From positions 124,001-188,000 of the forward strand of contig NZ_JYMR01000050.1 in assembly GCF_000938255.1 (NCBI RefSeq): a stretch of 64,000 bases of DNA. The letters are read 5' to 3'. The notes under the pieces were generated by a model. It was given only the letters and a program-made list of their open reading frames with translations, was not told where the DNA came from and ran no database searches. This document shows positions 44,480 through 51,781 of this stretch, one piece after another. Every line of letters starts with the position of its first letter. Positions within the stretch are counted from its first letter, which is position 1. The DNA comes from Bradyrhizobium sp. LTSP849 (GTDB taxonomy: Bacteria; Pseudomonadota; Alphaproteobacteria; Rhizobiales; Xanthobacteraceae). The translations under genes and the position numbers were made by a program.

Positions 44480-45445
44480 TTATTTCGGGATGATCGCCCG
44501 CGTGGCGATCCAATTGTCGTAGAACTCCGGCGTATAGGCTTGCTCCGGCGCTCGACGAACGAGTTCGTCGATTATATTGGCGTGGTGGCCGACCAATATA
44601 CGCCACCGATCCGACTTGACACCGTCGAGGATGATCTTTGCGGCCGCCGCGGCCGTGAGGGGAGCGTTATCTTGGAAAGCACGGTCTTGGTCGTCCATCA
44701 TTCGTTGGATATCCTGATCCGACATGGCATCGTGATCCACCCCCGTGCGCGCTAATGTCAGACGCATTTTCGCGAGTTCGTCGGCACTGAGCTGGTCGCA
44801 ATCTGCTCCGCTCAGTACCTTGCGCGTGTTAGCGTTCACAGCGGTCCCAACATGACCTGGCATGACCACGGCACATTTGACGTGAGGCGCATTTAATCGA
44901 AGATCATTGATCAGTGCCTCGGTAAAGCCCTTCACCGCGAACTTTGCGGCGCTGTAAGCAGTGTGAGGTTGGCTAGGGCGGATCGCTGCCCAAAAGCCAC
45001 TGATGCTTGATGTGTTGATGATGCGTGCCTCGTCAGCTTTGATTAACAGCGGCAAGAAGGTACGCACGCCCAGATACACTCCACCCCAACAAATATTGAA
45101 GGTACGCTCCCACTCTTCGCGTGGGTCGGTCACAACACTGCCACCACCTCCGATGCCGGCGTTGTTAAACAGGAGGTGGATCTTGTCGGTCGAATGCTGC
45201 TCGATGAGCTGCTCGCGAAAGCGCTTGTAATGATCTTCGACCGACACGTCGGCGAAATGGGTGGTCACGCGAACTTGCGCCGGATTTTGCGCTTCACATC
45301 GGCGTTTCGTTTCGTCCATTGCTTCAGTCGAGACGTCACAAATCGCCACATTACAACCTTCCACGACGAGCTGGCGCGCCAACTCGCGGCCCATTCCTGA
45401 GCCGCCTCCGGTTATTACGGCTATCCTTCCGGCAAAATCTTTCAT
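44480..45445 (-). CDS. Short-chain dehydrogenase/reductase
   Basis: 321 residues. Classical SDR motifs: TGGGSGMG (12-19), NNAG (94-97), catalytic Ser near 147-148 with Tyr164 and Lys168 (YSAAK). The ~50-residue C-terminal extension (about 250-321) is longer than in 250-residue classical SDRs. It uses NAD(P) to oxidise an alcohol or reduce a ketone; the substrate is unknown. It is transcribed alone, opposite to its neighbours. The 35 bases upstream contain the purine-poor GTAGTCTC stretch and no copy of the recurrent palindrome. Confidence 0.92.
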   Translation of the reverse strand: MKDFAGRIAVITGGGSGMGRELARQLVVEGCNVAICDVSTEAMDETKRRCEAQNPAQVRVTTHFADVSVEDHYKRFREQLIEQHSTDKIHLLFNNAGIGGGGSVVTDPREEWERTFNICWGGVYLGVRTFLPLLIKADEARIINTSSISGFWAAIRPSQPHTAYSAAKFAVKGFTEALINDLRLNAPHVKCAVVMPGHVGTAVNANTRKVLSGADCDQLSADELAKMRLTLARTGVDHDAMSDQDIQRMMDDQDRAFQDNAPLTAAAAAKIILDGVKSDRWRILVGHHANIIDELVRRAPEQAYTPEFYDNWIATRAIIPK

Positions 45446-46082
45446 TGAGACTACTTCCTCCGTCTATGTCTCTCTTTAGAGAGCTCTCTGTTGTTCTGGC
45501 CGCTCAATCATCGTGGGATGAAGCAAGCTCTGATCTTCCTTGCACCGCGAAATTGTCCGTAGCCGAATGGAGGGAGTATTGCAGAACGTAAGGTAATGCA
45601 CAATGCAGATAGCTTACTCGAATGTAATCGCTGCTTGGCCCCCACCGTTGTGACCGCAGAGCGCATTTCGGTTCCGCGAAAGACGGCGGCCGACTACGCT
45701 AACACCGGTTCGTCGCTCGCTACCCGAATACGAATGTTTCCGCCGCGGCAACTCGTGGTATCCGCTTCCAAAAAATGCTTGGCGATGCACGTGGCCGGTC
45801 AAACCAGTCTTTTCCAGGCGTCGACTTCGCGGCGCACAAGCGCCCCTCAGGCCTTCGGCGCTAGATCGCTTGCCCAGGCCTTGGAAGAATCTCCGAAATC
45901 GCATGTCAAATAAACTATTTGCATAGCGAACGGCCAATCGATACTATCCGGCAACGGCGGACGGTGCCGATAGGGTTCCTTTAGAAGCCCAGTGGACCGT
46001 GACGCTTGGTAGCCAGCGCTTTGAATGTTCGCAAACTCAATGCGATGAAAGCAGCGCTACTGAAGACGGGAGGAAGAATGCA
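45446..46082. other. Gene-free region with one palindromic operator
   Basis: 637 bp with no convincing gene. Frames on both strands (for example 45614-45937 minus) lack recognisable domains. The only clear signal is the palindrome at 45907-45921; the ribosome-binding site GGAGGAAG for the downstream receptor gene lies at about 46069. Confidence 0.45.
45907..45921. promoter_or_regulatory. 15-bp palindrome CAAATAAACTATTTG (CRAATA-N3-TATTYG family)
   Basis: Site 5, with perfect six-base arms CAAATA/TATTTG around AAC. It lies 161 bp upstream of the binding-protein gene at 46083 and 460 bp upstream of the divergent SDR gene. Confidence 0.65.
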
Positions 46083-47333
46083 ATGCCGTATTCACCGGTA
46101 AAGTCTAGTTGCCTGTTGCCTAACCTCACAAGGACGGTGGCGACCGCCGCGTTGGTTGCCCTTTTCGGGGTTGGTACCGTTCGCGCAGAGCCAAAGTATG
46201 GGCCTGGCGCCAGTGACAAGGAAATCAAGCTTGGTCAGACCGCTCCTTACAGCGGGCCAGCTTCAATATTCAGTATTAACGCCAAAGTCGAGTTGGCCTA
46301 CTTCAAGATGCTCAATGAGACGCAGGGGGGCATCAACGGTAGGAGGATCAACCTGATATCGCTTGACGATTCCTACTCTCCACCCAAGACTGTTGAACAG
46401 ACCAGAAAGCTGGTCGAGGACGACGAGGTACTTGCGATCGTCGGCATGGTTGGCACACTGGCCAACGTCTCGGTTGCAAAATATCTGAACTCCAAGAAGG
46501 TGCCTCAGATTCTGGGAACGACAGGTACCGACAAGCTGAACGACCCTAAGGCGTATCCATGGACGACGACATTTCTTTCGAGTCAGGATGTCGAGGGGAG
46601 GATGTACGCACGCTATATTCTAGATCAAATGCCGAAGGCACGGATCGGCGTATTGTATCAGAATGACGACTACGGGAAGGGTTATTACAATCCATTCAAG
46701 AGCGAGTTCGGCGAACGAGCCGACCAGATGATCGTTAAGGCGGAGCCCTACGAGATCAGCTCGCCAACGGTCGACTCGTATATTGTGTCCTTGAAGGCCG
46801 CTGGAGCGGATCTAGTATATCTGGCGGTCACCCCCAAATTTGCTGCACAGGCGATCCGAAAGATCTACGAGCTTGCTTGGCATCCTACCGTGATCACTCT
46901 GACATCGACGGCGTCGATTTCATCCGTGTTTCAGCCTGCTGGCCTGGAGGCCTCTAAGGGAGTATTGACGGCTCTCTGGCGCAAAGACGTCGACGATCCG
47001 AAGTGGAGTGATGACCCCGACGTCGTTGAATACCGTGCGTTCATCAGGCAATGGGTGCCAGAGTTTTCGCTTAATGATTCGACGCAAGGCTATCAGACGG
47101 CGGTAATCATCGCTGAGGTGCTCAAGCGATGCGGCGACAACTTGACTAGGGAAAACCTCATGATGGAGGCGACGAACATCAAGGGCCTTCGTCTCCCGTT
47201 GAACTTAACTGGCGTTACGATCAATGTTTCGCCCGAGGATCGAATTCCCTGGCGCTCGGCTCATATGGCCAAATTCGACGGCACGGGCTGGCAGTTCGTC
47301 ACTGATCTTATGACCATCCCGCCGCGTCCGTAG
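46083..47333 (+). CDS. Branched-chain-amino-acid-type periplasmic binding protein (family 6, orphan)
   Basis: 416 residues from the ATG at 46083 (GGAGGAAG upstream). A signal peptide (TRTVATAALVALFGVGTVRA, cleavage near 35) precedes EPKYGPGASDKEIKLGQTAPYSGPA. Peripla_BP_6 landmarks GGINGRRINLISLDDSYSPPKTVEQ and VLYQNDDYGKG are shared with the receptor at 25401-26615. No LivHMGF-type permease genes are nearby. It probably binds the aromatic substrate or a relative and shares membrane components with other operons; it could also serve a chemoreceptor. Confidence 0.93.
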   Translation: MPYSPVKSSCLLPNLTRTVATAALVALFGVGTVRAEPKYGPGASDKEIKLGQTAPYSGPASIFSINAKVELAYFKMLNETQGGINGRRINLISLDDSYSPPKTVEQTRKLVEDDEVLAIVGMVGTLANVSVAKYLNSKKVPQILGTTGTDKLNDPKAYPWTTTFLSSQDVEGRMYARYILDQMPKARIGVLYQNDDYGKGYYNPFKSEFGERADQMIVKAEPYEISSPTVDSYIVSLKAAGADLVYLAVTPKFAAQAIRKIYELAWHPTVITLTSTASISSVFQPAGLEASKGVLTALWRKDVDDPKWSDDPDVVEYRAFIRQWVPEFSLNDSTQGYQTAVIIAEVLKRCGDNLTRENLMMEATNIKGLRLPLNLTGVTINVSPEDRIPWRSAHMAKFDGTGWQFVTDLMTIPPRP

Positions 47334-47351
47334 TCCTCCCGGGCTTTCTGA

Positions 47352-47379
47352 TCAAGAAGGAGGGCTGGTCGCTTCTTGA
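47352..47379 (+). terminator. Stem-loop after binding-protein gene (possible terminator)
   Basis: TCAAGAAG (47352-47359) and CTTCTTGA (47372-47379) form a perfect 8-bp stem with a 12-base loop, 18 bp after the stop codon. There is no T-run behind it, so it would be an atypical terminator or mRNA-stabilising hairpin. Confidence 0.35.
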
Positions 47380-47391
47380 GCGATAAGCCAG

Positions 47392-47490
47392 GTGACGATC
47401 AATGAACTCGACCCCCGCGGGGCGGTTACAAGATCTCGCGCGAGGGCGGGGCGGCCGGTCTCGCTAAGGGTGGCGCGACCGTGATGCCGT
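47392..47490 (+). pseudogene. coxG: Second coxG-like fragment, frameshifted
   Basis: The plus strand reads VTINELDPRG from 47392 and, after a one-base frame change near 47420, GGYKISREGGAAGLAKGGATV. Joined, these match the central CoxG segment (compare GRVTLSNLNP...GGVAGFAKGGADV of the remnant at 43.9 kb). Nothing CoxG-like is visible before or after. It is a ~33-codon relic sitting in the leader of the P450 gene. Confidence 0.5.
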
Positions 47491-47591
47491 CGGAGACCTA
47501 TTCGAGGCAACGTCGCGCCATTCCATGGTCGGGACGACTTCACTTAAAGGACTATGGTCACTTAGAAAAATACTTTGCTATTGGAGGAAAC

Positions 47592-48794
47592 ATGGTGGAC
47601 GGCGCCAAGCACTCGAATTGTCTCATCAGTGACTTCGATCCGTTTTGCAGGAAGTCCATGATTGATCCCTACCCCGAGTATGGGCGATTGCGGACAATCG
47701 GTCCTATCGCCCGTCTCGAGAAGTATGGGGTGTGGGCAATATCTCGATTTTCCGATGTCAACGCAGTTCTGTCGAACTCCGCGGTGTTTAGTAGTGCCGG
47801 CGGCACGGGGCTTGCTAACTATTTCAAGCAAAAGCCCTGGCGAACGCCAAGTTTATTGCTCGAAACGGATCCACCTCTTCACACGAGAACACGGGCGGTG
47901 GTGGTTCGCACCATGACTCCGGTCGCTTTGCGGAAGCTACAAGACGGCTTTCGAAGAGAGGCGGAAACTTTGGTCGAAAAACTAATAGAGCGTGGCAAGT
48001 TTGACGCCGTAACGGACCTCGCAGAGGTCTTTCCGCTATCGGTATTCCCCCAGGCGCTCGGGATCGACAGCGATAACGATGAGATGTTACTCACATATGG
48101 CGCAATGGTGTTCGCCATTTTTGGTCCAGAAGACGACTACTCCCGCGAGGCGATGTCACACGCATCTACCGTACTTCCGTGGATCGAGTCGAAGTGCCGG
48201 CGAGATGCGTTGCGACCCGACGGCTTTGGCGCGCAGATCTACGAAGCAGCGGACGCCGGAGAGATCACGCCGGAGGAAGCTCCCCTCCTCGTTAGATCCT
48301 TTTTGTCGGCCGGCTTGGATACAACAATCAGTAGTATCGGCATGGCTATCAATTGCTTTGTCCGACATCCGGAACAATGGGCGGTCCTAACCGAAGATCC
48401 TTCGCTCGCGCGAAGTGCCTTCGACGAGGTGCTTCGATTTCAGACGCCAGGCCATGCACAGTTTAGGACGACAACTGACGAAACGGACTATGCAGGCGTT
48501 AGGATCGCAAAGCACGAGAAAGTCATGCTGCTGATGGCGTCTGCCAATCGCGATGAAGCGCGATGGGAAGAGCCGGACGCTTTCGACATTAGACGCAAGC
48601 CGGGGCATATTGCCTTCGGGACAGGGATTCACACTTGTGCTGGTCAAATGCTGGCAAGGATGGAGGGCGAAGCACTGCTGAAAGCTCTGGCGAGCCGGGT
48701 CAAATCGATCGAATTGGCGGGCGAGCCAGTGTGGCGACCGACCACTGCCTTGCGCGTCTTCTCATCTCTTCCAGTCTCGGTACAAGCAAAATGA
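47592..48794 (+). CDS. Cytochrome P450 (CYP199-like, class I)
   Basis: 400 residues from the ATG at 47592, directly behind GGAGGAAAC. P450 landmarks: I-helix AGLDTT (240-245), K-helix ExxR as Glu279-VL-Arg282, and the heme-binding loop AFGTGIHTCAG with Cys349. LLLETDPPLHTRTRAVV and the C-terminal HTCAGQMLARMEGEALLKAL resemble CYP199A enzymes of Rhodopseudomonas/Bradyrhizobium that O-demethylate or hydroxylate para-substituted benzoates. Note the I-helix acid position is Asp243 before Thr244. It needs ferredoxin electrons; a ferredoxin gene is convergent at 49012-49332. Confidence 0.92.
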   Translation: MVDGAKHSNCLISDFDPFCRKSMIDPYPEYGRLRTIGPIARLEKYGVWAISRFSDVNAVLSNSAVFSSAGGTGLANYFKQKPWRTPSLLLETDPPLHTRTRAVVVRTMTPVALRKLQDGFRREAETLVEKLIERGKFDAVTDLAEVFPLSVFPQALGIDSDNDEMLLTYGAMVFAIFGPEDDYSREAMSHASTVLPWIESKCRRDALRPDGFGAQIYEAADAGEITPEEAPLLVRSFLSAGLDTTISSIGMAINCFVRHPEQWAVLTEDPSLARSAFDEVLRFQTPGHAQFRTTTDETDYAGVRIAKHEKVMLLMASANRDEARWEEPDAFDIRRKPGHIAFGTGIHTCAGQMLARMEGEALLKALASRVKSIELAGEPVWRPTTALRVFSSLPVSVQAK

Positions 48795-49011
48795 AGCTAC
48801 GCGATCGGAACGTTCCTGGCCGAAAGTCTCCAGCAAGTTTCTAAAGCAGTTCATGGCAACGCTGAATCGTCAGAAGGGACATGTGATGAGTCGACCTCCT
48901 TCCAACCATCTTTGTGTTTGTGCGGTTACGGCGTTAATTGCGGCGGGGTTTAAAGTCCTAGCTCTGGATACATAGCTATCCTCTGATTATGCGTAGCAGC
49001 TGTCGCTGCAG

Positions 49012-49332
49012 TCATTGTGCTGGAGCGACATAAATCGTCATCCCCTCCAAGCCCACATGTACCTTTACTTGGCAACTCAAGCGGCTGTTCGATTTCCTTG
49101 ACGCCGCTACGCCTTCGAGTAAGGCACTCTCTTCTTCTGACATCAACGGAAGATCGGCCATACGCTCTGGCTCGATATAAACGTGGCAAGTGGCGCACAT
49201 AGCGTTGCCTCCGCATTCGGCGACGATTCCATCAACCCCGCTCGCGAGTGCGCCCTGCATTAGCGATGTACCATCCGCGAGGTCAACCGTCTGAGTAGCG
49301 TTTCTTGGGTCGACGTAGATAATCTTAGTCAT
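49012..49332 (-). CDS. [2Fe-2S] ferredoxin, adrenodoxin/putidaredoxin type
   Basis: 106 residues. Cluster ligands Cys40, Cys46, Cys49 and Cys87 with the C-x5-C-x2-C spacing of P450-type ferredoxins (AECGGNAMCATCHVY and RLSCQV). It should hand electrons to the convergent P450, 217 bp away. A broken ferredoxin reductase gene lies immediately upstream on the same strand, 35 bp from the ATG, so the two were once an operon. Length and the C-terminal VAPAQ are normal for the family. Confidence 0.94.
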   Translation of the reverse strand: MTKIIYVDPRNATQTVDLADGTSLMQGALASGVDGIVAECGGNAMCATCHVYIEPERMADLPLMSEEESALLEGVAASRKSNSRLSCQVKVHVGLEGMTIYVAPAQ

Positions 49333-49367
49333 GACGCGTCCGCTCTCTTTCGCACAATGCTATATAG

Positions 49368-49691
49368 TTAGACGAGCACGATCGACGAGGAATTCAGCAC
49401 CTGGCGTAAGACGCGCGCTTCATCGAGGGTGCGTATTTGAAAGACCCCAGGAGGGGGCTCTCCAGGCACGGAAAGAGATCGGCCTCGCGCACCAACGGCG
49501 AGTGTCAGATCGTCATTCCCATATTCCCTTAGCGAGTTTGCTACGATCATTCTCCGCGTTCGATCAATGCGTTTAAAAGACTTACCCAGGTTGAGTTCGA
49601 TCGCCTGGTCCGAGTAAGAGGCTCGCCGACGCAACTCGATGGAAGGCGCCCCTCGATAAGATACGTCTTTGAAAGTAGCGCATGGGTGAAG
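49368..49691 (-). pseudogene. Ferredoxin reductase fragment (FAD/NAD-dependent), truncated at both ends and frameshifted
   Basis: On the minus strand, HALLSKTYLIEGRLPS (about 49681-49640) continues after a frame change as IELRRRASYSDQAIELNLG, then DLTLAVGARGRSLSVPG and LPGV-type GVFQIRTLDEARVLRQVL, ending IVLV-stop at 49368. This is the middle of a putidaredoxin/rhodocoxin-reductase-type protein. The first GxGxxG FAD segment is missing, and the sequence stops exactly before the GxGFIG NAD-binding loop. It cannot be functional. The upstream edge lies only ten bases from a palindromic operator, as if a deletion joined the promoter to the gene interior. Confidence 0.7.
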
Positions 49692-49701
49692 TCGATCAAT
49701 G

Positions 49702-49716
49702 CAAATAAGCTACTCG
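49702..49716. promoter_or_regulatory. 15-bp palindrome CAAATAAGCTACTCG (CRAATA-N3-TATTYG family)
   Basis: Site 6, just upstream of the ferredoxin reductase remnant and ferredoxin gene on the minus strand. A further CGAATA half-site overlaps it at 49715-49720. Confidence 0.55.
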
Positions 49717-50423
49717 AATAGCAAACTGTCGATAACAATCTCCCCAATTGGCTGCCTTGTCCAGTACTTTTGGTCGGGAAGCAAAACAGGCTCGTATCGT
49801 CTTGCGTCAGGAGGGGTAATGTCGTCGTCGGTCAAGGTTCCCCTCTCGTCGCATTAGATTTTGACCGATGTGCACGACAATCTGCCGCCTCAATTTTAAA
49901 GCCTCGCGGTTTCGATCAATAAATCCGCTCATGCGATGCAAAGTGCGCGCAAGTTGACTTGCCATGAAATGTGGATAGATTATTCACAAAATAGAATGGG
50001 GGATGACGCCTTGTGTGGATGCCGCGACCGGGCAAAATATGAACTTCCAGATGCCGCGCGCGGTGCGCGATTGTCGCACCTCTGTTACCGGATCGACTAG
50101 AAGAGAGAGTGTCGAGCGGCAGGATTTTAGGGGCTTCCTTCCCGGTCCATCAAGAGCCGCAGCGCGCAGACATTCTTTGGCCTTGTGCGGTTCGAGCGTC
50201 GTCGCTCAAGGGATCGTTCCTTCGTAGCATTTGCTTCTTTCCCTGGACGCTGTGGTCATAGGCGACCGGCGCGATCCTCTTCTTCTCATCAATCGCTTGC
50301 CGGTCGGATGCTACGATGAATCGCCGCACGAAGATAAGCACCTCTCAATTTCGGACCTAGATGCATTGCAGATCAATCTACGCGGCAGGGCCTGAAGCGA
50401 GAACAGGCAAGGAGAGGAATTAA
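49717..50423. other. 707-bp gene-free region upstream of the CoxM-S-L operon
   Basis: No supported gene. A plus-strand frame near 50240-50395 reads LDAVVIGDRRDPLLLINRLP without start or known domain, possibly a relic. A ribosome-binding AAGGAGAGG at about 50408 serves the CoxM gene. I found no copy of the recurrent palindrome in the 300 bp before that gene. Confidence 0.4.
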
Positions 50424-51311
50424 GTGTACCCATCCGAGATCGAGGGTTACGTGGCGCCTTGCACCGTTCAGGAGGCTACGGAGGCCTTTGCGAAGTGGGG
50501 TGAAGAAACCCACTACATTGCGGGCGGCCAAAGTCTAATGCAGGCCGTGAAATCGCGCATGATCCGCCCGAGGTGCTTGGTAGATTTGCAGAAGATCGTC
50601 TCGATCCGGGGGCTGCATGAGGACGGTTCCGGCCACCGTATCGGTGCGATGACCCGCTATTGCGACATCGCCAGTAGTCGTCGCCTGGGCGGAGCTTTTG
50701 CAGCCCTGGTCGATGCTGCAAGCCATGTCGGCGATCGTCAGGTTCGCCACCGCGGAACAATCGGCGGCAGTCTGTGCTGGAACTACATCTCCGCATGCAT
50801 GCCGGTGAGTAACCTCGCAATCGGATCGCAAATGAGCTTGGTCTCACTATCCGGAGCAACTCGCGAACTCGGCGTCGACGCATTTCTCGGCGCGCCGATG
50901 GAAACCAGTCGTGATGAGGGTGAGATTCTGCTGTCGATCAAGCTGCCGCAGCCTGCTGGGCGCGCCGGCAGCGCCTACCGGAAATGGAGCCTCCTGACTG
51001 ACGGGCTTCCCGTGATCGGGGTTGCTGCCTTCCTCGTACTCGACGAGACCGACCGCTGCGCGCTGGCTCGAATAGCGGTGACGGGCCTTGAAAGCGGGCC
51101 TACGAGAGTGCCCGCAGCGGAGCGTGCCTTGTTGGGCCTAGCAGGCTCGGATCGTGCGGAAATAGAGACGCTATTGAAAGACAGTGCAAGCTCGCTCCAA
51201 ATCCACTCAGATGAAGCTGGCGACGCAGAGTACCGAAAGGTTTTGTTCCGTCAGCTGAGTCTCGAAGTGGTCACTATGGCTTTCGATCGCGCGCTCGGGA
51301 GTAAAAAATGA
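50424..51311 (+). CDS. Molybdenum hydroxylase medium (FAD) subunit, CoxM-like
   Basis: 295 residues from a GTG at 50424 with AAGGAGAGG upstream. The first FAD motif IAGGQSLMQ is normal, but the second reads TIGGSLCWNYISACMP where most relatives have TIGGSLAxxDPAxxxP; the Asp is absent. It overlaps the small subunit gene by ATGA and the large subunit gene follows in the same way, a complete M-S-L operon. Together they form a cytoplasmic Mo enzyme that hydroxylates a C-H bond next to a ring nitrogen, carbonyl or similar group. Confidence 0.93.
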   Translation: MYPSEIEGYVAPCTVQEATEAFAKWGEETHYIAGGQSLMQAVKSRMIRPRCLVDLQKIVSIRGLHEDGSGHRIGAMTRYCDIASSRRLGGAFAALVDAASHVGDRQVRHRGTIGGSLCWNYISACMPVSNLAIGSQMSLVSLSGATRELGVDAFLGAPMETSRDEGEILLSIKLPQPAGRAGSAYRKWSLLTDGLPVIGVAAFLVLDETDRCALARIAVTGLESGPTRVPAAERALLGLAGSDRAEIETLLKDSASSLQIHSDEAGDAEYRKVLFRQLSLEVVTMAFDRALGSKK

Positions 51312-51781
51312 AAGCAGAAGTTTCGATCACGATAAACGGAATTGCATACAGTCGGACTATTCCAATCAGAATGCTGCTGGTTGACTTCATTCGATACGAA
51401 GCGGGGCTCACCGGCACGCATGTTGGATGTACGTTCGAAGGGGTCTGTGGCGCGTGTACGGTTCACCTCGATGGTGACGCGATCAAAGCGTGTCTCATGC
51501 TGGCGGTCCAAGCAGATGGCCGAAGCGTCACGACCGTGGAAGGTTTGGCCAAGGGGAATGAGCTGCACCCGCTGCAAGTTGCCTTCAACCAGCATCATGC
51601 TCTCCAGTGCGGATTCTGCACGAGCGGGATGTTGATGTCGAGCCTAGATCTTATCGAGAAGAACCCTGAACTGAGCGAGGAGACGGTCCGGCATGGGCTC
51701 GTGGGAAATATTTGCCGATGTGCGGGATACGCCAACATCGTGGATGCGATCTTGGACGTTGCGCAGGAGCGGGGATCATGA
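51308..51781 (+). CDS. Molybdenum hydroxylase small (2x[2Fe-2S]) subunit, CoxS-like
   Basis: 157 residues. First cluster ligands Cys41, Cys47, Cys50 and Cys62 (GCTFEGVCGAC), i.e. C-x5-C-x2-C instead of the C-x4-C-x2-C seen in the CoxS at 42558; second cluster CGFC (from 104) and CRC near the C-terminus. It overlaps its neighbours on both sides by four bases, giving strictly coupled translation of the M, S and L subunits. Confidence 0.94.
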   Translation: MKAEVSITINGIAYSRTIPIRMLLVDFIRYEAGLTGTHVGCTFEGVCGACTVHLDGDAIKACLMLAVQADGRSVTTVEGLAKGNELHPLQVAFNQHHALQCGFCTSGMLMSSLDLIEKNPELSEETVRHGLVGNICRCAGYANIVDAILDVAQERGS

